A stretch of 64,000 nucleotides of DNA from Lingula anatina (Eukaryota; Brachiopoda; Lingulata; Lingulida; Lingulidae): positions 4,626-68,625 of the forward strand of contig NW_019775465.1 in NCBI RefSeq assembly GCF_001039355.2, given 5' to 3'. Made by a program: the position numbers and the translations under genes. Every line of letters begins with the position of its first letter. The first letter of the stretch is position 1. Positions 27,801 through 37,941 of the stretch are shown here, in pieces. The notes beneath the pieces are model-generated. The model was given only the letters and a program-made list of their open reading frames with translations, was not told the DNA's origin and did not search any database.

Positions 27801-28799
27801 CCCATGCCTAAATCGATCCATCTGGATCGGTCTTACTCCCTTGGGAGTCTCACTAAATTGGTGTCAGCTAACCTGCTTAAATGTCTGTGATGCCTGCCGA
27901 ATAAGCTAGGGGGTAAAGATAATTACCCCCTAACAGCTTTACTAGGCGTGACAGACATTTAAGCCAGTTATGCTGATAGCAATTTAGTGAGACTCCCCAG
28001 GGAGATAGATCGATCCAAATATCTGTGGGAATGGTCCCTTAGAATTCATCCAGAATCATGTTAGACAGTTGCCTTGCAGGTATCATTTTACATCAAATAT
28101 TGGTCTGTAATTCTACAAATCCTTTCACACTTATAACAGGAAATTTCAATTTGAGGTTTGCAGTCCTAGGAATCCATGCCAATTGATTTTGTTAACACAA
28201 TTATATGACGTGTGTAATGAAGCAAAGTAACCTATGCCAAAGATATTGATTGATCAGAATAAGTTAGGTATTTAACTAATTTTTTTAATGAGGATTCTTT
28301 TTCTGATTTACTATTGTTTCTGTGCATAAAAATGAAGACCTGAATTCCAGGTTAATGCATACCAGTCTGAATGTTTGACAATTTTTTTTTTAAATATCAA
28401 ATCAAATTTACTGGAAGTCCACAGCGCCAGTGTCATCCTAATCACTGTCCTGAGATTTCCTGAAAACCATCAAATATTCACTGACAGTTTTGTCATGTCA
28501 GTCAGGGGCGGATTTAGGCCGTCTTTAGGGTCTTCCGGAAGATGGTCAGATTTTAAAGTTTACATTGACGGGCATCTAATATTTTCTGTCGGAAGACGGT
28601 CAAAAATGGAGGATGGATTAACAAAAACGATTTAGAAGACTGTCAGAAAATATCTCTGGATCCGCCCCTGTCAGTTGTAGCTTACACAGACCAGGGAACA
28701 TTTTTGATTTGCGCTCAATGTGATGTGTGAACCTCTTATTGACTTTTACTAAATTATAAATGTTGCATAGAGCATTGGGATTTCATTCATTCTGCCAAA

Positions 28800-28851
<52 letters not shown>

Positions 28852-28914
28852 TCAGAGGCCATGATGTACATAGATGGGAGAAGGCATTATCTAGAAACCA
28901 TGGGGCAATCTTGA
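21191..28914 (+). CDS. ACOT9: Acyl-coenzyme A thioesterase 9-like, mitochondrial
   Basis: The enzyme hydrolyses acyl-CoA thioesters to free acid and CoA, as expected for the mitochondrial matrix family with two hotdog domains. Exons: 21191-21216, 21986-22086, 22457-22502, 22859-23067, 23273-23362, 23996-24173, 24870-24937, 25592-25703, 26040-26130, 26434-26519, 26934-27021, 27560-27713, 28856-28914. They total 1308 nt, giving 435 aa, near the usual length of about 440 aa. The first 35 residues are basic with no acidic residue, as in a mitochondrial targeting peptide. Hotdog 1 is in exons 5-6 (VADRDIKIAGHVTWVGKTSM) and hotdog 2 in exons 10-12 (NLYGKMFGGFLMRRAFELAW, VIAVDDIMFQAPVEVGSLL, NVFHFTF). 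The conserved C-terminal YIDGRRH box is in the last exon. An N at 27488 lies in intron 11 and does not affect the frame. AATAAA at 28981 may be the poly(A) signal. Confidence 0.94.
21652..21705 (+). repeat. (TG)n microsatellite
   Basis: About 26 TG units lie in ACOT9 intron 1. Confidence 0.95.
23553..23680 (+). repeat. 43-bp tandem repeat, three copies
   Basis: The unit starts with AGACACTATTGGGGG at 23553, 23596 and 23639 in ACOT9 intron 5. The copies are identical, which means recent expansion. Confidence 0.95.
24821..24850 (+). repeat. (TA)n followed by a T tract
   Basis: This simple repeat lies immediately before the acceptor of ACOT9 exon 7, so the following T run doubles as the polypyrimidine tract. 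Confidence 0.9.
25044..25259. mobile_element. TA-target MITE, copy 1 (216 bp)
   Basis: Terminal inverted repeats include CATTCC near each end and TAGATCGATCTA about 20 bp inside. The flanks are TA on both sides (25042-25043 and 25260-25261). The same family occurs at 27793-28039 and 32885-33100. Shared inner blocks are GGGAGTCTCACTAGATT, AAATGTCTGTCCCGCC and AAGCTGTAAGGGGGTAATTA. No ORF is present; a Tc1/mariner-type transposase would fit the TA target. Confidence 0.85.
27488..27488. other. Single N: probable contig join
   Basis: An isolated N lies in ACOT9 intron 11, directly before a fragment of a dispersed repeat (27489-27518) that also occurs at 412-436 and near 29630. The other two N positions in the window behave like contig joins. 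Confidence 0.7.
27793..28039. mobile_element. TA-target MITE, copy 2 (247 bp, near-palindromic)
   Basis: TA flanks are at 27791-27792 and 28040-28041. The two halves are inverted: GGGAGTCTCACTAAATT on the left is matched by AATTTAGTGAGACTCC on the right, and a GGGGTAA/TTACCCC pair is at the centre. This copy could therefore fold along almost its entire length. It lies in the last ACOT9 intron. Confidence 0.85.
28503..28670. mobile_element. hAT-like MITE (168 bp)
   Basis: The ends are CAGGGGCGGATTTAGG and its inverted partner CTGGATCCGCCCCTG, typical of hAT non-autonomous elements. TCAGT is present directly outside both ends (28498-28502 and 28671-28675). It lies in the last ACOT9 intron. Confidence 0.85.
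28799..28851 (+). repeat. (ATT)n microsatellite before the last ACOT9 exon
   Basis: The repeat runs up to the last ACOT9 exon, with only TTCAG between it and the exon, so it forms the polypyrimidine side of the acceptor. Confidence 0.95.
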
Positions 28915-30568
28915 TAGTACAAACACGCATCGGCTAGCATCAGCATTGAAAGAATAACGATAATTAAATGAATTAAAAAAAATAAATAATTGTTAACTGT
29001 GATTATCAGCATAACTTATAATTAATTTGTCAATATTAAGAAGTTATACAGTGGAATTCACCCTCAACATTAATTATTTCCCGAACGTGGGAAAGAATGT
29101 TGATTTTAATGACTATTTATTAATCTGTCATTCCTTTAATTTTATCAATATGAATGTGTGTGTCTAGTTGTTTGAATATTTATCTAATGTATTAATTTAT
29201 ATTCATTGTTTACAAATTGATTGTTTACAGCATGTTTACTGTGAAGAGACTATCGGTATCATATTTTGTATTGTTTATCTTAATTCTAGAAATAAATTCT
29301 TCATCATGACAAAAGTATTTCATAATCACTCTGTATTTCTCAGTGGACAGTGTCTTTGGTAAAAGCGTAAATTAAATAAAACATTTTTGTACAGACACAG
29401 CATATAAAGCCATCATGGCATCAGCCATTTTTTGTTAATTTGTGCAATGCAGATAACACATTAAGTGGGAAACAGGCTGAAGTATTTTTTAAGAGTTATA
29501 CAGGAATGAATATTATTAAAATATTGACCGAGTTCGAAAATTATGCTGTTTAGCATAAGTATTATTGCATCAAAATTGACAGAATAACCCATTATGTGCA
29601 TCATTATTTTGTCTTTAATGCCTGTTTCATTTGACAGCTTTGCTGCTTTGTTAATTGTACATGTAGTACTCTCTAAAAACATGTAATTTATAAAACAATA
29701 GTTCAAAACACACCTGTACAGCTGCATGCACGAGAATTAAGATGGAAGTTAGCCGGGGTAGTTTACCGAGTATTATTGTAAATGGTGAAACGATATATAG
29801 ACATGAATCTAAACAATATTGATATCAGTGTTGGATGAGGTTGGATTTAATCAATAACTACCTTGCTCCGACATTAATAAACAACTCGAGTACTGGTAGA
29901 GTAGTACGTTTCGCCACAGGTATTGTATTTCAGAACGGGTACTCTGTTGTTAATTACGTACATGTACATGTAGCTGAATATTGGCATCAAATCCAAGTGT
30001 GACAATGATATTGACGTATATAAAAATAAATTGACATGCAAAATAACTACAAAACCTTTTTTTGTGCTTGCACAATCTTTATTTACTACTCTCCAAACTA
30101 ATGTTACATTTATGCATCACACATTATGAAAGCACAATAATAAATCTAACAAAACTCTCCCAGCTCTTTATTCATTTCATGAATATCAATTACCCACATT
30201 ACATTATCTCCCTGGGATGATACGCCTGTCCCATAGATATCTTTAAAATTGAAATATACTTATAGATAACCTTTCTCAAACATTTTTTAGCCTTACGCAA
30301 AGTACATCTTACTATATTGATTTGATATAAAAGACTAAAATAAATATATAAAATAACGAAACACATTCGACATGAAACCAAAAATATAACTTCAAGGAAG
30401 ATGGAATTTAAACTATTGCAATTTTAACTTTTCGGATGTTCTGATATTCGTGGATGAATCCCATAATTGTTCTCTTCATGCTATGATGTGTGGCCCAAGA
30501 GCACAGATATTTTTTAATATTGTTCTTTCCTTCTTTCCCCCTTTAAATGCTAATCTGTGACTCTCTTA
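28915..30568. other. Intergenic; dispersed repeat, no gene seen
   Basis: Beyond the ACOT9 3' UTR I see no coding signal. A copy of the dispersed repeat family lies at 29530-29665. Around 30100-30200 there is sequence related to 35600-35690, part of the duplicated blocks around the GPCR. Confidence 0.5.
29530..29665 (+). repeat. Dispersed repeat family, copy 2
   Basis: It shares the TTGCATCA-AATTGACAG, CCATTATGTGCAT and CATTTGACAGCTTTGCTG blocks with the copy at 300-445, in the same order and orientation. Confidence 0.6.
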
Positions 30569-30777
30569 TTATGGCACTGACACATTTTTCTTATTCAGTT
30601 TTACTCTTTTGTTTGTCATTTTTAATACAGTAGGGATGCGCTGCGTGAGACATAAGGGGCGGACACTCCCTGTGCAATAAACGCCATTCACCACAACATT
30701 GCGACCGGCGCATCGTTGGTGGTGAAATCTCTGTTTATCTTCATCTTTATCTTCACTGCAGCGCCCCTTTTTAATAA
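30569..30777 (-). CDS. Possible terminal exon of an unrecognised small Cys-containing protein
   Basis: On the minus strand a good acceptor (TTTCTCTCACAG) opens a 68-codon frame ending in tandem TAA codons. The encoded piece starts IKKGRCSEDKDEDKQRFHH, has four Cys in the first 45 residues, and ends in a Lys/Arg-rich tail. Composition is less AT-driven than the surroundings. I do not recognise the family and found no convincing upstream exon, so this may be chance. If real, it would be the last exon of a gene transcribed toward ACOT9. Confidence 0.25.
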
Positions 30778-31703
30778 CTGTGAGAGAAACAATTGTTTTA
30801 ATATTGGACTGAATCCACGAAATCATGAAACCATACCAAAATAATTTGTAAAAATTCGAAAATTCCCCTTAATGTTAAAATCGATAGTCTCATGTCATCG
30901 TTGTTTCGCTAGATAAAATATAATCCAACTATATAATAACTATCCAAGTAAATATTAATAACTGACTAAATATATTATATATTAAATAAGATAACAAAAT
31001 GAATGATATACTAACCGAATACATTAAACTCCCTTTAATTCCTTAAGATGATCTCAGAATTGTTACACTCTTGGATGTAATAACGAATGTATGTCTAAGT
31101 TACACTGGATCACCCATCCTATAGGCCTACCTTAGCTATGACAAATAGCCGACGCGTGGTCGTCCTCTGTTACGCATTTTTTATTCATCACACTGTACTT
31201 AAAGTGCCATATATTTTCCCGGTACAACCAATAATCGCTCAAATTTTAAGAATTGAGAGTTCACTTCAACACAAAAGTGAAAAGGACTGCATTTGTGAGA
31301 GTCCATGATATTCTCCATTTTTATTATAGAATGAGAGTTCAGTTCCATATAATGTCAAACGATCCTTTCCATTCAGTGAATGAATAAGAGCGTCACTTGC
31401 CACCGCGGAATGGGAAAATGTCTTATCCACGTGCGTTGGTGCACAGATGTATAAGTGTTCACATTTTCCTGGATATCCATGATTGTGCATTGTTTAACTT
31501 CCACGAATACGCCTTTATCCATTGCGAATGACTTGTATGATTAAAGAATTGCTTGTCGATAAAAATGACTACATATTCATACCTTAATTATCAGTTATCG
31601 TCAAAGGTATCTACAAAAGTTACATATGTGATGTAAGGTTAAACTAGCCATGTATTTTTCATGCAGAATGCATAACAGTTATGTATATATCAGTGCTAGA
31701 AAC

Positions 31704-31705
<2 letters not shown>

Positions 31706-31749
<44 letters not shown>
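31706..31749 (+). repeat. (AAT)n microsatellite
   Basis: A simple repeat of about 14 AAT units lies in unit A of the duplication; unit B has a shorter tract at the matching place. Confidence 0.9.
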
Positions 31750-32108
31750 TCAATCAGGCGTCCCAGGTGAGAAAATGATATTACATAACGTCATGCGCAT
31801 CTCTTTCCACCTCAAAATATATCCCGTCATATCCAATAATAGGTCCATCAAAGTATGCCTGTCGTATAATTATCACAGATTTAAATCATGGAATTTCTGA
31901 AGACATAACAAGGTCACCGTAAGCCGATTTATCATAAACCACCTGCAACAATCGACCTTTTATCGCTAATTAATAATAATGATGATGATAATAATAATAT
32001 TAATAATAATCATAAAAGTAACAACAGACTTATTTAAAATCTGAAATCCATATAATGTCCAGTATACTTTACAACAAAAATTTAAAAGATTATAGATGAG
32101 AAGGATTT

Positions 32109-32109
<1 letters not shown>

Positions 32110-32186
<77 letters not shown>
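32110..32186. repeat. (AT)n microsatellite
   Basis: About 38 AT units lie near the end of unit A; the matching place in unit B near 33335 lacks the expansion. Confidence 0.95.
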
Positions 32187-32189
<3 letters not shown>

Positions 32190-32884
32190 AAATTAACTTT
32201 TGACTGCAGAAATAGTAATTAAAAGTAAAATATCAAGGTTTCGATATGAATAATATGTTGAATGTTAAATCTTTAAAATGTGTCTTTTCAGCTGTTTGTT
32301 AAATGCTGCCTGTGATTCTATTGTCTTAGGTGTATAGGCAGCTGTGAGAATTCATGTTATCCTCCATTTTAATTGTAAAATGAGGGTTCAGTTCCATACA
32401 ATGTCAGAGTAACATTTCCATTCGGTGAATGAATACGACTGTCACTTGCCACAATGGAGTGGGAAAATGTCTTATCCACGTACGCTGGGGCACAGATGTA
32501 TAACTGTTCAAATTTTCCTGTATATCCACAAATACATCCGTTGCGAATGACTTGTATAATTATTGAATTGTTTGTCGATAAAAATGAATCTTAGCTACGT
32601 ATTCATATCTTAACATGTACAGTTATCGACAAAGATCAATACAAAACTTACATACTGGTATGTGAGGCAAAGTTAAACTTGTCATGTACATGTACATGTA
32701 TTATTCATTCTGAAGATTATGATAACAATAAAATATCACCGTGCTAGAAACATAATAATAATAATAACAATAATAACCCAATCTGGTGTCCCAGGTTAGA
32801 AAATGATATTACACGACATCATGCTCATCTTTTTCCACCTGAATTCTAAATCCTGTGATATCCAATAATAGGTTCATCACAGTA

Positions 32885-33100
32885 TGGCTCTATTCCCATA
32901 GATTTTAGATCGATCTATCCCCGCGGGGAGTCTCACTAGATTACTTTCAGATAATCCAACTTAAATGTCCGTCCCGCCTACTACAAGCTGTAAGGGGGTA
33001 ATTAACTTTCGTGTCCGCCCGGCTGACAGCTATTTAGCGTGAACCCCCAGGGAGTTAGGTCGATCTAAAGTAGGTCGATCTAATCTATGGAAATGGGGTG
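32885..33100. mobile_element. TA-target MITE, copy 3 (216 bp)
   Basis: It belongs to the same family as 25044-25259 and has the same length. TA is present on both sides (32883-32884, 33101-33102). The paralogous site in duplication unit A (around 31853) reads straight through as GTATGCCTGTCG, which serves as an empty site and defines the insertion ends. Confidence 0.9.
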
Positions 33101-33525
33101 TATGTCTGTCGTATAGGGCTTAATTATCACAGATTTAAATCATGGAATTTCTTAAGACATAAAGAGGTCACCGTAAGCTGATTTATCATAAACCACCTGC
33201 AACAATCGACCTTTTATCGCTAATTTATAATAATAATAATAACGGTGATGATGATAATAGTAATAATGATTATAATAAAAGTAATAATAGACTTATTTAA
33301 AGTCTGAATATAATGAAAAGAATGGTGCAAAACTACATATACATATGAAATTAAATTTTGACTGCAAAAATAGTAATTAAAAATTTTAAAAAAATCAAGA
33401 TTTCGCTATGTTGTGTAATTTTTTGAATATGCACAAATTGTTAAGAAAACATCTTTAAAATGTGTTTTCAGTTCTTTGGTAAATGCTTCCTGATTCTATT
33501 GTCTTAGGTGAATAGGCAGCTAATT

Positions 33526-35640
33526 CCCCTCGAGCGGTGCATCTAAACAAAATTATAAATAAAATACTATCCCGAACTGGTAACCAGTGCAGCTGCATGC
33601 TTTAAAATTGGACTAACCTAGCAATCTCTTGGCTTTCACATCAAAAACCATGCCTTAGTATTCTGAATACGCTGTAATCTTTTAATCTTATCGTCTGGGC
33701 ATCCTTAGTACAGCGTTTCAGTAATTCAGACTAGCATACAACAGTGGCTACTGCAGAAGATTGATTCAGGTGGTTTCTTATAGTACCAATATTTCGAATA
33801 TTGAACAGACAAAACTTGGTCATGTTGGAGATCTGTCTGTCCATCGACAATTTAGTATGAAAATATACGTTGAAAAAGAACGTTGAATTGCCAGAGATTG
33901 GAAATTTCGTCAAGCAAAAGGTATTATGAAATTTATTTACACTTCTAGCACATATCTTTCCTTTCTAACCCGCCAAATCCACAATTTCTGTCAATTTGAA
34001 AAAAATCAATTGAACAGACTTCAATAATAGACTTCGTGACGTTCGACGGACACTTTCCAGTTGCACATGCAAAGCTGACATTGTTAAGAACTGATGAAAC
34101 AAATTCGACCTTTTCATCGGTCAAGGTACGGCGTAATTATTTTAAATAGTAACTTCAGGACCCACTGAAATAAACTGCAACAATGATTATTGCCTGAAAT
34201 ATAATCTCATTCGCGCAAGTATTATTTGATTGAACGCCATTTGAGTTCTTGTCATACAGAGAACTAGCATGTTAAATCTTGCTCGTCACTTTAAAAGCGA
34301 ATGCCAATTGTCGTATCCTGTGAAAGGAACAAAAAATATAAAATTACTGTTACGATAGATATCATTATTATTACAGTAAGTAATGAAATGAAAACTGAAG
34401 GTTTCAACCACACAGCGAAATCTTCATCCACTGCTTGATGTTACCTGGAAGAGTAAACTATTTTATTTTCTTTATGAACGCAGCAGTTTTGTTCATATCA
34501 ACACTAAACTTGTTTTTTTTTCACTCACAATTTTATTCCATTTCGATTTTCTATAGTAAAGTGAGGTTTTTCAATAGTTGGCATCTCTTCAAACTACCCA
34601 TTGTTTGTCAGATTCTTAAGATCAATAGGATTTCAAAAAAGTTAACAAAAAGGCAAATTTGCTCCATGGACGTATGAAACTTCAAAAGATGTACATACTT
34701 ACATTTGTTAAAGTAGCAGGTATGAAAACTATCTACACGTTATCGTGTATACAGAAGATAATAGTATGTCAGCCAAACAAAACTCACATCCTGTTTTACG
34801 TATGGATGGTTTATTATATGATAGGTCCATAGTCAATCCACGTTAATTGCTGAAATCTATACCTTCCCCTTACTTTTTACGTGAACAATATTCGGCCTCC
34901 TGTCTGTTTTGTTCGGAAAAATTCACATTATTATTAAACTTATTTTGAATCATTCTGGAAAAGAAAGACTTGACAAGCATGTTTTGGAAGTAACAATGAA
35001 AAATTGGGAGCATTTTTTTTTGGGGGGGGGGTCATTGCAGTTAATTTTTAAGTGCTCCATTTTAGATCCAAAATAAAATGGTTCGTGAAGTATTGGAAGT
35101 ATTGTGAAACTGGTAATGAACAAGCGCGCTTCTGGGCCTGTTGTATTTTTCGAACTCAATGCATAAGTCTATATTCAAGGATCCTAAAATAAATAGAATA
35201 ATAATTTCTAGTCATTTGCATTTATTTTTATGGGCATTCCGATCACTTCAAGTGTTAACCAAGGAAACGGGGATTATTAACTGGGTATTTACGTCACTAG
35301 AGTTGATTATATTCTATCCAAATATAAATTGAGTCCTGTGCTGCGTAAAGTAATCTGGGTTGCGTGTGTTGATGAACTTTTTTCTGGCATTGTATTTCAT
35401 TGTCACTCCCCTTACTCTGCCTTTTCTTCCCTGTTACTCTTATGTTATTTGGTTTGATGTATTCTACGTTCGTTTTTAATTGGTTCCCAAGTATTTTGCC
35501 ATTTTGGCTATGAGGCCGATGAGGGAGCCCCTTCTCTCCACCCCCTTAAAGTCACATACAGGGTTCCCTCTGCGTCCGTTGATATAAGACGTCACTATTT
35601 ATGTGTCGAACATTATGAAAGCACGTCAAGCAATCTGACA
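33526..35640. other. Intergenic, nothing recognised
   Basis: Short open frames here have no start context, splice signals or recognisable composition. A short G run near 35022 is the only low-complexity feature. Confidence 0.5.
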
Positions 35641-36420
35641 AAAGACTCCCAGCTCTTCACTTTAAAAATATCAATAACCATCATTACACAAGCAGGTTTG
35701 AAGAGCGTGGAATACGGCACTTAGTACCTACTCGATATAATTATACTCTTGTGAGTCGTGTTGTAGCAAGGTATTTAATTGCTTTTTCCATGAATTTTAC
35801 AGTCGAATTAAATTGTATTTCAACAACGACTTGTTTTGCCTAATTCCTTTGCGTTGCAGAATCATTTTGTTGTGTTTGTAAAAAGTGAATTAATAAAGAT
35901 TACAGCTAGTGAGAAAATTAGGTAGGCCTTGTGATGTTTTTTATTAAATTGCAGGACCCTTTATAAAAAATATTTTCCCGTTTTCTTTCCTAGTCTAAGT
36001 TTCTTTTTAATATTTACCCGTTTTCTTTGCCAGTTTAAGTTAGTAAAAGGTGATCACTGTTTCTGCTCAGCTTTATCTTTGAAATCATATGCCATGAAAT
36101 TACTTCTTCAAGTATCATTACACAAGCAGGTTCGAACACAGAGCGTGACAACCGGCATTTAACACCTACTCGATATAATATAATGAGTTTTGTAAGCTCC
36201 ATGCAGTGGACGCCTCGTGTTGTAACAATGTATTTAATTGGCTTTTCCATGAATTTTACAGTCAGGATTCTCCTTCAACAATTTGTTGGTGCCTATTTCC
36301 TCTGCCTTGGATGACCATTTTGTTGTGTCTGTAATAATTGAATCAATAAAGACAGCTAGTGAGAAATTTAGGTAGTGCTGTTTTTTTTTTTTAAGTGCAG
36401 GGTAGCTTAGGGTATCTGTG
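35640..36420. repeat. Duplicated blocks related to the GPCR 3' flank
   Basis: The segment 35653-35960 is repeated at 36112-36405: shared are CATTACACAAGCAGGTT, CACCTACTCGATATAAT-like sequence, TTCCATGAATTTTACAGTC and ACAGCTAGTGAGAAA. The stretch 35985-36115 resembles 37680-37805 just downstream of the GPCR stop (shared CCCGTTTTCTTTGCCAGTT-like and TACTTCTTCAAGTAT). This looks like a decayed tandem duplication of the 3' side of the GPCR locus. Confidence 0.65.
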
Positions 36421-36593
36421 CTGTGATGAAGCACCAAGAACTATAGAAGAAAGACAACACACAGGCCCGTTTAAAATAATCTCTCTAAGATTAATATTTT
36501 TCAATTAAGACTATCTGATTTTGTCCAAAAAGGGTAATTTTTATAACAAAAACAAATATATTCTCAACAAGTACTTTCTGTTTTCTTGTCTGT

Positions 36594-36596
<3 letters not shown>

Positions 36597-36688
<92 letters not shown>

Positions 36689-36716
36689 ATATATACCTAT
36701 ATATATATATATATAT
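36597..36716. repeat. (CT)n/(TA)n compound microsatellite
   Basis: A CT tract to 36648 passes directly into TA repeats with interspersed CCTATATA units. Confidence 0.95.
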
Positions 36717-36765
36717 GTATGTATATTTACTAAATAATAATTAATAAAAAGCACTCCGACAGCGC

Positions 36766-36993
36766 AGACCTCCACCAAGGCAGCGATTTTTTTATTATTA
36801 TTGATTATTGATTGATTATTGATCCGGATCACCACCAAAAACTAATCATCTCTTCCTTGGCCCACTTCTAACAGTTCCTGAGAATCTCATCAAAATCGGT
36901 CCATAACTTTTTGAGTTATGTTGATGACAAACAAACAAACAAACAGACAGACAAACAGGGGGGAAAACATAACCTCCTTGGCGGAGGTAATAA
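36766..36993. mobile_element. Interspersed element with CCTCC-CCAAGG inverted ends
   Basis: ACCTCCACCAAGGCAG near the left end is inverted as CTCCTTGGCGGAGGT at the right end. Inside are AATCGGTCCATAACTTTTTG and a run of (ACAA)n. Sequences ending in this CTTGGCGGAGGTAA box are common interspersed repeats in animals; the class (DNA MITE or LINE-derived tail) is not resolved here. Confidence 0.55.
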
Positions 36994-37031
36994 ATGTAAG
37001 TTGTGAGTCAATGTTTTAATCATCCAGGGTT

Positions 37032-37180
37032 GGGTTGTATGAAAGCCGTATAGCACTATACGCCGGATAAATCAGCCGTGAAACCTATCCGGTTCTTATA
37101 CGGGTTGCATGAAAGCCGTATAACTTTATACGGCGGATAAATCTGCTAAACTGTCGGTTAAAGTTATACGTCTCAGGGAG
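37032..37180. repeat. Two-copy tandem repeat, period 69 bp
   Basis: GGGTTG(T/C)ATGAAAGCCGTATA starts at 37032 and 37101, each followed by TATACG-CGGATAAATC. It is probably part of a small transposable element. Confidence 0.6.
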
Positions 37181-37346
37181 GTCGTTTGAATAATTATACG
37201 GTGGGCAAAAATGGCGTACCTGCTGAGGGAACAATTCCTGCAAGTGCCTAGCTTCAGTACAATTAGAATGAAAGGTATGTGTAACTCTGATACTGGAACT
37301 CGCGTCAGCAACTAACCGACGTTGCGGTCTCACTATAGGTAATAAC

Positions 37347-37569
37347 TACCCTCTACCAGGGTGAGTGATAGATTTTTTACAGATATTCACAGATATGTCT
37401 CTAGCTAGATAGATGATCATTTTAACTCAACTCTGAGTTGAGTTGAGTTGAGTTGAGTTAAAAATGATCATCTCTGAGTTGAGTTGAGTTAAAAATGATC
37501 ATCTATCTAGCTAGAGACATATCTGTGAATATCTGTAAAAAATCTATCACTCACCCTGGTAGAGGGTAG
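37347..37569. repeat. Long near-perfect palindrome, about 83-bp arms
   Basis: The left arm (37347-37430) and right arm (37486-37568) are almost exact inverted copies. They are separated by a spacer rich in GAGTT repeats and a partial extra copy of the inner arm. The GTCTCTAGCT block and the preceding TCACAGAT recur near 39573-39602 and 40930-40960 upstream of the GPCR. Confidence 0.9.
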
Positions 37570-37941
37570 GTAATAACCTAGTTGGAGTAGCCTAACACAT
37601 GTATCCATGGGCCCAATTTTATCTCCCAAGTTTGTATCATGTCAATCAGGGTCTTTTTTAATCTTTCCCCCCTCTTTCATAGTTTAAGTTTTTAATATAT
37701 TTTCCTGTTTTCTTTGCCAGTTAAAGTTAGTAAATGTGTAAATACGGCTTTCTGTTCACCTTTGTCTCTAAAACGATATGCAATGGAAGTACTTCTTCAA
37801 GTATATTGTCAAATGAGGCCATTTAGCCTTATGTCCGTCTTTTTTCTAAATATGAAAAGGCTTAGGGGTATTCCTGTCTCATGGCTTGTTTGTCTTTGTG
37901 AAGTTTTTCTTTCTTTTTTGTTAAGTATATGTTTTTTATGT

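Larger units (their letters stand above)
31296..33525. repeat. Head-to-tail segmental duplication, about 1.05-kb unit
   Basis: Unit A (about 31296-32344) and unit B (about 32345-33525) share collinear blocks: GGGAAAATGTCTTATCCACG, TCACAGATTTAAATCATGG, AAACCACCTGCAACAATCGA and CTATTGTCTTAGGTG. Divergence is substantial, so the duplication is old. Unit B carries a 216-bp MITE absent from unit A. No protein-coding potential is visible in either unit. Confidence 0.85.
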
